Source: Spirodela intermedia (lineage: Eukaryota > Streptophyta > Magnoliopsida > Alismatales > Araceae). From it: a DNA stretch of 64,000 bases. The notes beneath the pieces were generated by a model, which saw nothing but the letters and a program-made list of their open reading frames with translations, did not search any database and was not told the DNA's origin. Location: positions 6,767,221 through 6,831,220 of the forward strand of contig LR746270.1 in NCBI GenBank assembly GCA_902729315.2, written 5' to 3'. Positions 35,321 to 47,407 of this stretch are shown in pieces. Every line of letters starts with the position of its first letter. Within the stretch, counting starts at the first letter, position 1. A program made the position numbers and the translations under genes.

Positions 35321-38300
35321 CACCTTGCAGATCCAGCGCATCCGTGGGAGTGACCATGGAAGAATCCTTGAATTACTCTTCCCGTTGGGCAGTGACGACC
35401 TGTGATTTCTACCGTGATTTCTTCCTACTTTCTTACCATCCCCTTTCTATTGTTTACGTCGAGTTCTTTCCCTTCCTAGTCCTTTCTTGCTGCTGTCCCT
35501 GATGATTTCATATCTTGTTTTTTCTCCGCGATTTCTTCCTTCCTACAGTCCTCCACACACTGTTACCGTCGATTTCTTCTCAACTCGTCCTTTACTATCT
35601 GCCAGTGGTTGTTTCTCTTTCAAACCATTGTGATGGCTGATGTATTCTCCATCTCCCTTTCGTCTCGTCTTCTGACTCTCGATTTCTTCTTTGTCTTCTT
35701 TTTATGTCGGTGTTGACTTTTTCTCTCTTCTTGCTAGTTTTTTCTTCCCGCTGTCACTGTCGATTTCTTATGTCTCATCTCTCCACCACTCCTCTTCTTT
35801 TTCTCACAAAACCTGGCCCGGTTGAACGTCATCAAGCTAGTAAGTTCATCCCAAGGGATTTCTATTTTTCAGTTTAATGTCACAAATTTTGTTCTGGAAT
35901 ATTTTTCTTTTATTGGATTCAAAAAGTAGTGTCTGTAACATTTTCGGACTAAACCTCCATAACTTTTTACTTCCTATTTGGAACCCCTAAATTCTCTTTA
36001 TCTCCTTCGCAGGCTACCAGGGAGGGCGTTCCAGACGCAAGGGGCTGTGTGGCTTTCAGGGGCGAATGGTGTGGATAGCAAGATCTTTTCTAGAGCCATC
36101 CTCGCTAAGGTACAAGTAGTTTCTATGTCATGGATTGATGCTCCGCTTCATGCGGGGAGAGGCGACGGGAGAGAGAGAGAGATGATCGTTCTCGTTTATT
36201 CTGTTGTTGATGTGATCAAAAACACATTTAGTGACTCATGCATGCAAAGCTAAGAAGTATCCACTTGATGCATTGATTTACCTGGTCATTAGAGGAGGGA
36301 GTGAGTGAGTGAGCGAGAGAGAGAGAGAGAGAGAGAGAGAGCAGGTGATTATCATGTGTTGTTGTCGGTGGGATCGTATAGGATTGGTGAGTTATCCTGG
36401 CTAACGCGGGGACGTATTTTCACGTCATACATTGATCCTTCTGCTCACTGTGGTCTTGTGTGTTGGGAGGAGGGGGGGAGGGACAGAGAGAGAGATGACT
36501 GATCTTAATTGTCTTCTCGTACTTTGCTGACGGGGGGGGGCGGGGCGGGGGGTACCATATATTTAGGGAATTTGGAGAATTCCTCGAAATCTCCAAGTTC
36601 ATCTGGTGGAAATCATCTCTTGCCAACATCTGACTGGTCTTTATACCTCTCCTTTTTCCGTGGACGCCTATCTTGCTCGAATGCTGGGCCTTCCGTACCA
36701 GAGCGCTCAGATTCAGGTAATCTCCTCAGTTCTGCCGGGCGTTCTGTCTGAACCCCTCTGCAGGACCCTATTGGACAACTAGCTCCAGAGATGACCAGGC
36801 TCTGTGTTCTTATCGCAGACGGTCGTTTGTATTCCTCTCTCTGGTGGAGTCCTGGAGATCGGCACAACCGATTGGGTGAGGGCCAAGAAGCATGGATGGT
36901 ATCTAGGAATCCTTCGTTTGAATGTCAGAGACTTGGACTAATCTCTAGTGCATCAGGTTGAAGAAGACCCGGATCTGATTCAGCAAGTGAAGAATGTCTT
37001 CAGAGCCTGCCGCAGCGACTACGCCCTCTCGGAGTTCTCCACCAGCAATCCGGCCCCCGGCCAGCAGCCCTTCTCCGGCCACCACGTCGGAGATTACGGA
37101 GACGTCGACGATGGAGCAGAGTCTACGTACTGCTCGAGAGCACGCGAAGAATCCCCCGTTGAAGATTTTGAGATCCCGGAGGAGACGACTACGCATAATG
37201 TAGCCGCTGTAGGGAAAAATAGGCCACCGGAGGACCTCTCTGACTGCGGTGGACTCCTCGATGACCGCCGGAGATCGGCGTTCTCCCCCTGGAGCCCTAG
37301 AGAAGTTCCCCTTCTCATGCAGCAATGGGGGCATCCTCAGAAAACACTTAAGCTGGTCCTCCGCACCATACCCTATCTCTATGGCGGTTGGGGAGATGAG
37401 AGATCGCCAAAGTCGACGGAGGGGGAGGATCTGCTGAGTGGAAAGCATGTTCTGGCGGAGCGGAAAAGAAGGGAGAAACTCAACGAGAAGTTCCTCGCCC
37501 TCCGATCACTGGTGCCATCCGGGACCAAGGTACGGAACGTACCAGAATAATAACACGTTAAATACCCCCAAAGCAACTTTTTTAGTGAGCGTTGGAATTT
37601 ATTTTATTCGACACTACTTGTTTTGGATTGAAAAGTCCTTAATTTTTAACGATAAGAATGTATGTTAATTACTTCCTTTATGATCGCAGGTGGACAAGGC
37701 TTCCGTACTGGGTGATACGGTCAACTACATAAAGCAATTACTGAGACGCACGGAAGAGAATGAAGCCCGAATCAGGCAAATCGAGAGCGAGAAGACAACA
37801 ATAGCACCTAATGTCTTCGCTTCTGATGGCGGAGAGCGGACGACGAACCCTAAGAGGAGGTCGGAAGCGACTGGTGTGACGACCAGAGCCGGCAGGAAGA
37901 GGCCGAGAGCTTCGTGTAATGACAGCGAGTTGGTCAACGGTGGCAGCCTGCATGTGTCCGTAATTGAAACGGACATGCTCGTGGAGATGAAGTGTCAAAA
38001 CGTAGATGGGCTTCTAGTTAGGATCATGGAAGTACTTGAAGAGCTTCGGTTGGATACTACCTCTATTACATCCGCTTCAACTGATGGCAACTTCAAAGTG
38101 GAGATAAGAGCAAAGGTATGGGCTACTGCTCTGATACGAAGTTAATTGGGCACTTAAGAGTTCAAGCTCTCAAATATTAGCTGATTACCTGTGATTGAGT
38201 GGATCAGTTGCGTAAAAAGTTGTAAATATGACCTTTCCATCACTATATTTGATGGCATAGATACTAAAGTTGACACCTTTATGCTCATTAGCTTGGTTCA

Positions 38301-38488
38301 GAGTAGCCAAGTACCCAGCATCTGGAATTCATCTATGATGATAAGAATGCGTGTATTTTGCACGGACCCATAAAACTAATCACTAAACATTCGAATTTTG
38401 TTCCCCCTTTTTTCAGGTGAAAGAAATTAATGGAAAGAGATCGAGCATTGTTCAGGTAAAGAAAGCGCTCTACCAATTATTGCCTTAG
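34376..38488 (+). CDS. TT8: TT8/AN1-type bHLH transcription factor (subgroup IIIf), gene 1, 8 exons, 550 aa
   Basis: Exons: 34376-34518, 34643-34912, 36013-36109, 36702-36716, 36819-36875, 36957-37529, 37690-38115, 38417-38488 (1653 nt, in frame). The N-terminal MYB-interacting region reads LHQRLQAVVLSIQWTYSLFWQ, DGCYNGVIKTRKTVQ, LSPEDLTESEWFFLMC and VWLSGANGVDSKIFSRAILAK. The bHLH starts at about 357 with KHVLAERKRREKLNEKF; the DNA-contact residues H358, E362 and R366 are present. Helix 2 reads VDKASVLGDTVNYIKQL. An ACT-like domain fills about 473-540. TT8/AN1/R-type factors bind E-boxes with R2R3-MYB and WD40 partners to activate anthocyanin and proanthocyanidin genes. The acidic middle region is short. 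The HVLAER basic region favours the TT8/AN1 branch over GL3/EGL3. Exon 4 is only 15 nt and encodes SAQIQ. Confidence 0.9.
36532..36552 (+). promoter_or_regulatory. G-quadruplex-type G tract in bHLH intron 3 (gene 1)
   Basis: Runs of about 9, 4 and 6 G separated by single C bases, about 150 nt upstream of the 15-nt microexon. The copy in gene 2 is at 48623-48643. It can form a four-run G tract on the transcribed RNA. Any effect on splicing is inference. Confidence 0.5.
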
Positions 38489-40838
38489 TGCTGTAGTAAA
38501 ATCCATAATTTCTGGCTGACATCTCAGAATTTTTTGTTTGTTTTGGTTGGAAAATGTTCACGAGAGTTTGATGTTCACAACTTTCGGGATGTGATAACTT
38601 TTGAAGGATATTATAATGTGAAAAGATGGAAATAGTTTCGTTTTGCAAACCTTTGCTCTCTTTTTTTCTTATGAAATATTTACCATGACTACTATAACTC
38701 TTTCTTTCTTTCTTTATTTCTAAATCTTCCATTATGACTTATAGTAATTAATATCAGGTTATTCTATGACTTGCAATGATTGTGGACTTGTTGGTCATTG
38801 TTAAAGAGTCATCAAACGAGAAATGACACTAGTTTTCTATATAGAAACTTTGGAAATCGCATTCTTTCTTTCTTAATTCTTGACAGCATTCTTAAGCAAA
38901 GCCTTAGTACTTTAATACAACCCCATAGACCTACGCAGAGTTAGTGACTAGTCTATTTGTTTCTCTCTCTTCTCCCAAGGTTTATGAAGTGACATTTGTT
39001 ATACCTTTTCACCAACCATAGCCTCTCTCTCTCCTCCATTGATACTTCCCTCTTTCCTAGTAAAGTCTTACATTCTTCATATTGTACTATTAGGAGTTGT
39101 GGTTGGAAAGTGTGCCCCATGTGTCACTTTTGACATGGGTTCCTGTTATTAGATAAATAAAAATATAAAAATATATAATCACAGCAAGTAGCTTATTCCA
39201 AATTCATCGTAACATGCTCCAGAAAATTCTAACTAATACTTTCAGTGTTCTAATCATGTTTAGAATAGGCCTTATCTAGCTATATGCGATTGGAAGTGGG
39301 TCATACCTTGTAGATTCCGAATTTGAGTTTGAATCTATTCATATTCTATAAGACATTAATGATCATCACGAAGTTCACAAGATTTGATTTATCCAATAAT
39401 TGACTCCAGAGAGTAAGATCTGAATGGGATTGAAATGAGGGATTTAGTTTGAATCCTAATCGTCATAGATGATTTTATGGTATTCAGTTTGGTTCAAATC
39501 TGGGTACTTCAAGATGGGAGATTTCATTATTCTTGCTATGTCGCCATTTTGATATGGCTCCATTTGTGGGTCTTATCTCTCCACCCCTCCTTGCTCCTAA
39601 TGCACTCTGGGAACCAATATGACTGATGAAGAAAGTTCAGAGACTCACTTATGAGAACCGATGTAATTAGATGTTAACGATCTGATGTTGATAATGATCC
39701 ATTAGTTATATCTCGTACAATCTCTTATACTAATAACATAAACTGTATTATTATAATTAATAAAATTTCTAGCTTAGTTTGATGTCATAGAATCAACCTT
39801 CATTAAAGATAGTTTTTATTTTCTAGCTTGGCTGATTAGTGTGGTTCTCTAATTTCCTTCTCATGAGATGCATTCTATTAACCAACATATTAAAATAATT
39901 ATGACATTTTTTTAGATATTAAAAACTAATATCTAGCCGTATAATTTTTTCTATTAAATTTGATTTTTTTGATATATGCATATTAAAGATATTTGGAATA
40001 TATTTTCACGGGAGAAGTTTGACCGGCCGGTGAGAGGGACCTGCCATGCCCGTGTTTGTGCGGTCCCGTTCCCATTTCCTCGGGCGTCAGCATCCGTGCA
40101 TCTAGTCGATCTTCGTGGGCCCCAGAAAGGCAAGATCTTGGATGCTTTTTGAAAAGTAGGTCCTCTGTAAGTTTATTTATTTAATAGAAGGCCCAGTATT
40201 GGAACGTAATTCACACCGACTCGTGTGGAACAGGGATGCGTCGCCATCGAGCTGTCCCGGTTATATATTAAAATATATGAATTCATAAAAACATATCGTG
40301 TAATTCACACAGAAGGTTATTCCTCCACCTATGTTAAGCTGCGGCTCAGCGTACCAACGGAGAGAGGAGGGAGGGAGAGAGAGAGAGAGAGGGGACCAGT
40401 GTTATCATTGATGTGACGTTACTTTCTTTATCACCGTCCTGTTGTATACATGCAATGATGGTGAGAGAAACTCGAAAATTGGGCAGGTCAGTTAGCACTA
40501 TTGCACTAGCGTCTTCCTCGCGCCGTCTTAAGCATTTATTAATTTTGGCAAATGGCGGGGGTCACATAAGGCAGTTACGTAGGATATATAATTAAGGCCA
40601 AAAGTTACGGTTATTTTGGTTTTTAGTGGGTCAAATGGCGCGGCTTATTTAAGCCATTTATGTAAGATATAGAAATTTTCTTTCTCACTCTTCACGTGTT
40701 TCGTGAAATCACTCCCCTCCTCTTCTCCTATTTAACTCTCATAATCCATCATTTTTCCTAAAAATCTCTCCCTCTCTCTCCCACTCTATTTATATATGTA
40801 TCTATCTATCTTCCTCTTGGTTGGCATCACGAACAAAG
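38489..40838 (+). other. 3' flank of bHLH gene 1, then promoter block of the relic copy
   Basis: 38489-39779 is the 3' flank, repeated at 50580-51870 and in diverged form after the pseudogene (56823-57574). 39780-40400 is a copy of the bHLH promoter block, with a W-box at 40019-40024 and TGCGGCTCAGCGT at 40340-40352. 40440-40830 contains no bHLH exon 1. No other gene was seen. Confidence 0.6.
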
Positions 40839-40894
40839 GGTTCTGTCATAGACGGTGGGTGCTACAACGGGGTGATCAAGACGAGGAAGATTGT
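40839..40894 (+). pseudogene. Relic bHLH exon 2 fragment
   Basis: The first 56 bases of a bHLH exon 2, with a Trp-to-stop change (TGG to TAG) and a 1-base deletion, both identical to the pseudogene at 52930. At 40894 it is joined to sequence that elsewhere lies about 700 bases past the gene end, so nearly the whole pseudogene has been deleted. Confidence 0.8.
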
Positions 40895-43059
40895 AAATAT
40901 AATCATAGAAATTATCTTATTCAAATTCATCCTTTCATGGTCTTGAAATTTCTTACAATCACTTCAGGTGTTGGGTACTAAGCATGTTTAGACTGGGCCT
41001 TATCCATCTATATGCGATTGGAAGTTGATCAGACCTTGTAAATCCCAACTTTGACTTTGGATCTATTCAAACTCGATAACACCTAATAATCATCAAAAAC
41101 TTCATAAGATTTGGTTGATCCAAGAATTCCAGGGAATAAGATTTAAATGGGATTGGGACAGGGCTTCTATGTTAAATCCTAATCCTCACAGATGATCTTA
41201 TGGTATTTAGTTTGGCTCAAATCTGGGTACTTCAAGATGGGAGATTTCATTGCTCTTGCTATCTCCCCACCTTGATATGGGTCCATTTATGTGTCTTATC
41301 GCTCCTCCCCTCCTTGCTCCTATCTCTTTTCCCCTGTACGCTCAGAGAACCAATATGGTTGACGAAGCAAGTTTAGGGGCTCACTTATAAGAACCATTGT
41401 AACTAGATGGCAACAGTGGGCCTAACCTTATTCTCGGCGCATAAGAAGGGGCCCATCAGTCCGGCCCACTCCATCGACAGAAGACCAAACAAGGGACCCA
41501 TCAGTTGTACCCATTAGTGATTCATTAGTTGGATGTCATATAATCCCTTATACTAATAATATAACCTATCTTATTATAACTATATCAAAATTATTGCACC
41601 CATTAAAAATATTTATCAACTTGTCGCAAAAGCCCATTTCTAAATAGAAAAGCTGCTCATGGGATTTAAAAATTAAAGTTGACTAAGGTGTAAGCTGTTC
41701 TAATTTTTCATTGTTTAGCTAGAAATCCTTCATCTGTATGAGCCATTTATGTTTGAAGCAGACTCTCATGATATGCGGCTGGAAGGGCATCCCATTCCCG
41801 TTGGAACACTTTTCTCCAGGGGTTTGAATGCTGGTATTTTTCATGTGATCTTAATATAATATCTAGACCTGAAGTCCGCATTCAAAAGTTTTACCCGAGA
41901 TCAAACACTAAAGAGAGCCATGGCAATGATATTACGACATGGATCCTCCCCAAGCTTCTCCTCATGTAACTCCTCTTTAGTGTTGACGCGTTTTGGGTAA
42001 TCTTCTGGGAATCTTTCGATTCTTGTGGACAAAATGAGGGCAAATTATTTTATCCACACGCATTCCATGGCGGGTTTGCATATATGGCACCAAATTAGGT
42101 AATAAACAGCATTCAAACAGCACCATGATTCGCCTATGGGGGAAGTTTGATTACCAGAGCGTAAGAGGCAGCATTGACATTTATGAGTGAGACATGTATT
42201 TCCATCATGGGGTTGGAAGATTCCAGAACAAGGTGACATCAGACAACCCGTGATTCGGGAATAAGAACATGAAATTTGAAGGACCCCGACGGGGAAATCC
42301 AGTGATTAGGTTCAGTGGCTTGATCCGAAGCTGTAGAGTGTTGCAATGAAGATTCACCGTAAGATCCGAAGCAGGCCCACAGGGTCAGCACATAAGCTAA
42401 GCTAAGTTGTTCACATTTTGCACCGCTGATGATACGAAAATAAGTATGATAATGGTAATGTTGGAGCCTGTAGAAAGGGAATATAAGAAGAGGGTTATGG
42501 TTGAACGGCTTCTAATGTTGGGAAAACATAGATAATGGCAACTCATACACCCAGCATCATGAGAGCATATAAAAATGTCTACTTTTTCGTCAAATTTGTC
42601 TGGCCGGAGTAATCAGTGATATGAGAGAGCAAAAGTCAACAACCTATGACCATTATCCCCTATCAAAAAAGTTATAGAATGGATGGAGCATAGAGTGAAG
42701 ATTCAAGAGGCATAACCAACCATGGTGCGATTCCTAATTCTTTGAAGCAGGGACAACATAAGAGTAGTTATTGACCAATAATGACAGATGAATAATCCCA
42801 CATGAATGTTCATCGTATCATCATGCAGTCTGGATCTTTGCTTGCATGATCAACCACATTATCCACTCCCTGGAAGATATCCAAGATTTTTGTGATCGCA
42901 AAGGAAATTATCACGCTGACCTCCGAAGTTGAGGAGCCAGAGAGAGGAAAACAGTGATCAGAGGTGAAAGAAACAGGCTGAAAGAGAAATAAAGTCAACA
43001 GTTGCTCCCCAGAGATACGTGTTGCTGGGAGTAGATGAAGGGGTGCCCTCCAGAATGGA
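40895..43059. other. bHLH 3'-flank repeat, then unassigned DNA
   Basis: 40895-41620 aligns with 39170-39780 and 57385-57560 (bHLH 3' flank). 41700-43059 is single-copy in this window. A short plus-strand open stretch near 41722-41835 (EPFMFEADSHDMRLEGHPI) looks protein-like but was not identified. Minus frames at 42239-42045 and 42998-42810 have no recognised family. Confidence 0.45.
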
Positions 43060-43417
43060 TCAAATCTGATCCAGAACTACATCAGCACTAGAAATCTTGA
43101 AACCTGAAGGGGCTTCCTCCACATTTAGGTTCTTGATCTTTCCATCTACCACATATGCTGACCACCTGCAGCAGAAAGGGTATCAGAAAACAAAATGAGG
43201 AGGGTCTTCGGAGAACCGTGGATTAGATAGAAGAATTGCAGACAGAAGGTGTATATTTTTGACAAATTCCAAAATACCATGACATGAAGGACACGTGTTA
43301 TCTTAGAAAGGCTTGGATTTACCTTTGAGAACGATGTCCAAGGAAAGCAGCTGAAAGATCCAAGCTCATGTCCAAGCTCTTTTGGAAGCTCTCATCGAAG
43401 TCCCCATTAAAGTCAAT
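43060..43417 (-). pseudogene. Type II peroxiredoxin (PRXIIF-like) gene fragment, last two exons
   Basis: Exons 43417-43323 and 43165-43060, in frame across a GT-AG intron. The first encodes an IDFNGDFDESFQKSLDMSLDL and SAAFLGHRSQR segment. The second encodes WSAYVVDGKIKNLNVEEAP and ends ISSADVVLDQI plus stop. This matches the C-terminal third of mitochondrial-type PRXIIF, a thiol peroxidase. The upstream exons, with the catalytic cysteines, were not found in the 1 kb before it, which holds repeat DNA. It is probably a truncated gene fragment caught between the bHLH copies, although splice sites and frame are still intact. Confidence 0.8.
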
Positions 43418-44804
43418 CTAAAATGGATAGAACACACAAATACCCTGGAGTTAGCTATGAAAATAGTAACTTGGGGACGTAATTCTTTGAGCATCCTAAA
43501 CACTACATAGGATGAGAAATTTAGATAGGAAAAAATGGAATTCCTTATAATTGTGATAACCAAACAAATATCCGAATCTTTGATATTGGAAGGTGCATTA
43601 ATTGTATAACATGGTATCTAATACAGTATTGCATCTCAATTTTCAGATACATTAAGAGCCCTAAGAAATGGGTCTTATTGTCATATTACTTGTCTTCTAT
43701 TTTCCAGTTACCTTATAAACATGTTTTGTTATTCTTGGGTTCACTATGGGATTGGTTTTCATACCTGTCAACACATAAGTGAACTATAGTCCAAGCCAAG
43801 TCAATCCAATTCGTAATGATGATAACAGAAAAAGGAAAAAATAGAAAGAAATAAAGGTTACATGAAGAAAAATAAAAAATTACATCATATTTTGACGCCT
43901 TCCATGCTTGATTACTTTTCCATCTTTATGCTATGGAATCACAAATGGTATTCTTGGGATTATAATATGTTGTATAGTGATAGGCTACTTCATGACTTTA
44001 TGATAAATGCAGTATATAAATTTAAATGAAATGTTCATAAAAATCTGAAATAATAGTGTTAAAAAATAGAAGTGTTAATCTTGAAAAGTTTTAAGTATCT
44101 CTATGAGGTTAAGATGCTAAAAAATGAATGATGATTTGAGATTATGTCTAATGTGTGAATTTTCATAATTTAAATCTAGTGAAATTTCGCTCAACATAAT
44201 CATCAATATTTATGATTAAACTTGAAAAAAAGTACTGAAAATACTGTGGGCTGGCCTACACTCATTAGACAGATAATTGAAATAATGAAATAAATTTTGC
44301 ATCAAAATTCAAAGGATTAATTTTAATAGTCTAAGGATATTATTTGAGTTTAAATTTTTTCTTAGAGACAAAATATTCCATATGACTATCTCATATTATT
44401 AAAATCTTTTATGGTAACAAAGCAATGTCACATAGTCACATAGGCTATTAAGGTACTTGTGGTGTGCTTGCAATGAAGAGACCTAAGAACCTAGAAATTC
44501 TAAGGTTAGACTTCTAAATTGTGTAGTCACAAGCTCGCAAACTCTAGGAATGTAAGGGGTTTTTTATCCCCATAAGAGCATGTTGGGAATCGAAGGGGGA
44601 CTTGATGTCACCACTCTCATCAACTGAGCATTGTGCCACCTTGCCTTTTGATTGTGACACAATTGAGGAGGCAGATCATGAATTCTAGAAGCGCGGGAGT
44701 ATATTCTTGAGGTAGAATATTAGAATGAAGTGGAGTCTTCAAAATTGAGTGTAGGCCAAAGGAGTTTGGTAGAACCTTTCAAAAATTGAGTTCATTTGCT
44801 TAAA
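43418..44804 (-). mobile_element. Copia-family LTR/internal relic and unclassified DNA
   Basis: 43735-44445 aligns over about 700 bp with 30520-31235 (same LTR family as 10600). 44446-44804 and 43418-43734 were not assigned. No gene was seen. Confidence 0.5.
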
Positions 44805-46220
44805 ATAAAGGCCCAATATATTTTGTGGCTGTAGTAATGTTCTAATAATATCACTTTGAATATTTAAATGAAAGTAAAGTATTCATGTGCTCCCCTCTTG
44901 TTTAATAAATATTTTTTTATGTTTTAATTTGAATTGACTTGTGGGCATTCATCAAACTCTTTTTGTGATAGGAACATAATTCCCAATGTACTGTCGTTTT
45001 ACTAGCAAATATTAGTACATTTCAATTAAAATAATATGATATTTTAATTCCATACTAAATCTTCATTATATCTATGGTTGTAATAAATCTAGATTCGTCG
45101 ATGTTATACTTTTTTTAAGAAGTGAGGGAATTTATTATTTATCCTTTCTTCAATAGCTAACTCATAGGTGTGTTCTTTGAAGGTTTGCATCAGATTAGTT
45201 TGCCCTACATTCCTCCTTTGCAAGAGTTTTTCTAATAAGGCTTTGGTTCAGTTTGTGTCTTATAACAACAGCCTAGGATGAGGAAAAACTATCAAATTTT
45301 CACTTCAGAAATAATTTTCACATAATTTTTAAATAGAATTGTAGTAACCTGTCCATCAAAGTTCATTAACGGCAGTTTTTATTTTCTAGTTTAGTCGATT
45401 AATTTGTTTCTCTAATTTCCCTTTCATGAGGTGCATTTTATTAACCTATAATGGCACTATTTTATAGGCATATTAAATAATTATGACATTATTTGAGATA
45501 TTAAAAATAATATCTAGGCATAGGAAACCTTTTTTACTAAATTTGATGAGTTTAACATATGCATATTAGGGATATTTGGAATACATTTCACGGAAGAAGT
45601 TTGACCGGCGAGTGATAGGGACCTGCTATGACCTGCAATGTGCGGTCGCTGTTTTCTGCGTCAGTATCCGTACTCCAGTTGATCTCCGTGGACCTCCAAG
45701 AAGGCAAGATCTGGGATGCTGTTTTCAAAGGTTGGTACTCTGTATGCTTATTTATTTCATAAAAGGCCCTATTTTGGAACGTAATTCACACCGACGCGTG
45801 TGGAATAGGCATGCATCATCGAGTTGTCCCGATTTTTTACTCATTGACGTTGTAAAAAGTATTAAAAATATATTTATTTATAAAAAGTATCTTGGACTAA
45901 GTCAAATATACCAAATCAGAAGGTGTGGCCTTGAGTATGACACAGAGGACTATTACTCCACCTGTCTTCTGCGGCTCAGCGTACCAGCAGAGAGAGGAGG
46001 AGAGAGAGAGAGGGGGGCATATCATACTCCACCTATTAGTTTAAGAGAGAAACGGTGGGAAGGTTGGAAACTTGGACGGGTCGGCTGCCGCGGAGAGAGA
46101 GACAGAGAGAGATTGGATGTCTGGTAGAACCACCAGTCAAAATACTCTGGTAGATCCATCCATCCATCGTCTGTCCGACCTGATTTCCCAATAACTATCT
46201 CCCCGGTTCCCTCACTCCGC

Positions 46221-46268
<48 letters not shown>

Positions 46269-46448
46269 CCCCCCCTTCTTCGGAGGTTCTTCACAATCGG
46301 ACTCCCACACCCGATGATGAAATCCACCGACGAAGGAAGCTTCCCCACTTCATTCGCCGAAGTAGGTGAAGTCAGTGACAGGTCTTTCCAGCACTGCTTC
46401 CGGACAGCGTGATTTCTATACATACTCAAGCTGAGCAGCCGGGGCACA
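44805..46448 (+). promoter_or_regulatory. Upstream region of bHLH gene 2
   Basis: It aligns with 32820-34375 upstream of gene 1 at clearly lower identity than the downstream duplicate. W-box TTGACC is at 45601-45606 and TGCGGCTCAGCGT at 45970-45982. The TGACGTCA site of gene 1 is absent (CTGCGTCAG instead). A long CT run lies at about 46231-46265. Confidence 0.5.
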
Positions 46449-46593
46449 ATGGTCGACCAACAGGGCAGCGCCGGCGTCGCCAACGGTAGCAGCAATAGCA
46501 ATCCTAAAACGCTGCACCAGCGTCTTCAGGCCGTGGTGCTAAGCATTCATTGGACGTATAGCCTGTTTTGGCAATTCTCCCCAAGTCGAGGGT

Positions 46594-46630
<37 letters not shown>

Positions 46631-47362
46631 ATGTATCTATGTATCTATCTATCTTCCTCTATCTCTACCTTTCTCTACTACCGCTGAGTGATTCTTCCTC
46701 TTGGTTGGCATCACGAATAAAGGGTTCTGTCGTGGGCGGACGGGTGCTACAACGGGGTGATCAAGACGAGGAAGACGGTGCAGCAGACGGAGGAAGCTGG
46801 GGAGCCGGCCGATGAGAACGAACCTCTCCATAGAGCCCAACAACTAAAGGACCTCTACCAGTCGCTATTGACGGAGGAGGAAGATCTAGAGCCTCCGCGC
46901 AGGTCCTGGGCGACCCTCTCGCCGGAGGACCTCACTGAGTCCGAGTGGTTCTTCCTCATGTGCATCTCCTTCTCCTACCCACCGGGCATCGGGTATGCAC
47001 AGTGTACCTCCGCCTTGGTTCCATCTCTCTACTCTCCCTCTCTCTTTCTCCAGGTTAGGCTCAACTCGTAAAATATTTAGGGATACGAGAATCCTGGAAA
47101 AAAATACGGAGATAAAAAATACATCCAATTGTTCTGCTCCTCGACGGAAGCGTATTAATGAACGCTTGTCTTTTTCCCCCTCTTAATGCGGTGGTTTTGT
47201 TTCTTCCCATCACTAAGTTTTCTGGTCGGTGGTCCGTTCCACACGTATTTGGGTCGAAGTATGCACATGGTGCATAAGGGGGATAAGTTTTTACCGTATA
47301 CGTTCTGAGAAGGTGAATGAATACACATACAAACAGACAGATAAATCGATAGAGAGAGAGAG

Positions 47363-47407
<45 letters not shown>

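Larger units (their letters stand above)
35224..40894 (+). repeat. Near-identical segmental duplication, copy 1
   Basis: It matches 47303-52985. From about 35535 to 40894 every position compared corresponds at a constant offset of 12091, through exons 3-8, all introns, the 3' flank and the next promoter block. The only differences noticed are one base near 35263, the GA-run length near 35275-35317 and a 4-nt indel near 35515. Identity ends abruptly at 40894/52985. Comparison was by eye, not by alignment software. Confidence 0.9.

Noticed and set aside
36945-37448. 167-codon open frame opposite bHLH exon 6 (and the same at 49036-49539)
   Set aside because: It is the antisense shadow of a well-supported coding exon with no recognisable protein features of its own.
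42045-42239. Cys-rich 64-codon minus-strand frame
   Set aside because: No family, signal peptide or splice context recognised; the spacing of Cys fits no known zinc or defensin pattern.
45576-46127. 183-codon plus-strand frame upstream of bHLH gene 2
   Set aside because: It spans the conserved promoter block; the corresponding regions of the other copies do not keep the frame.
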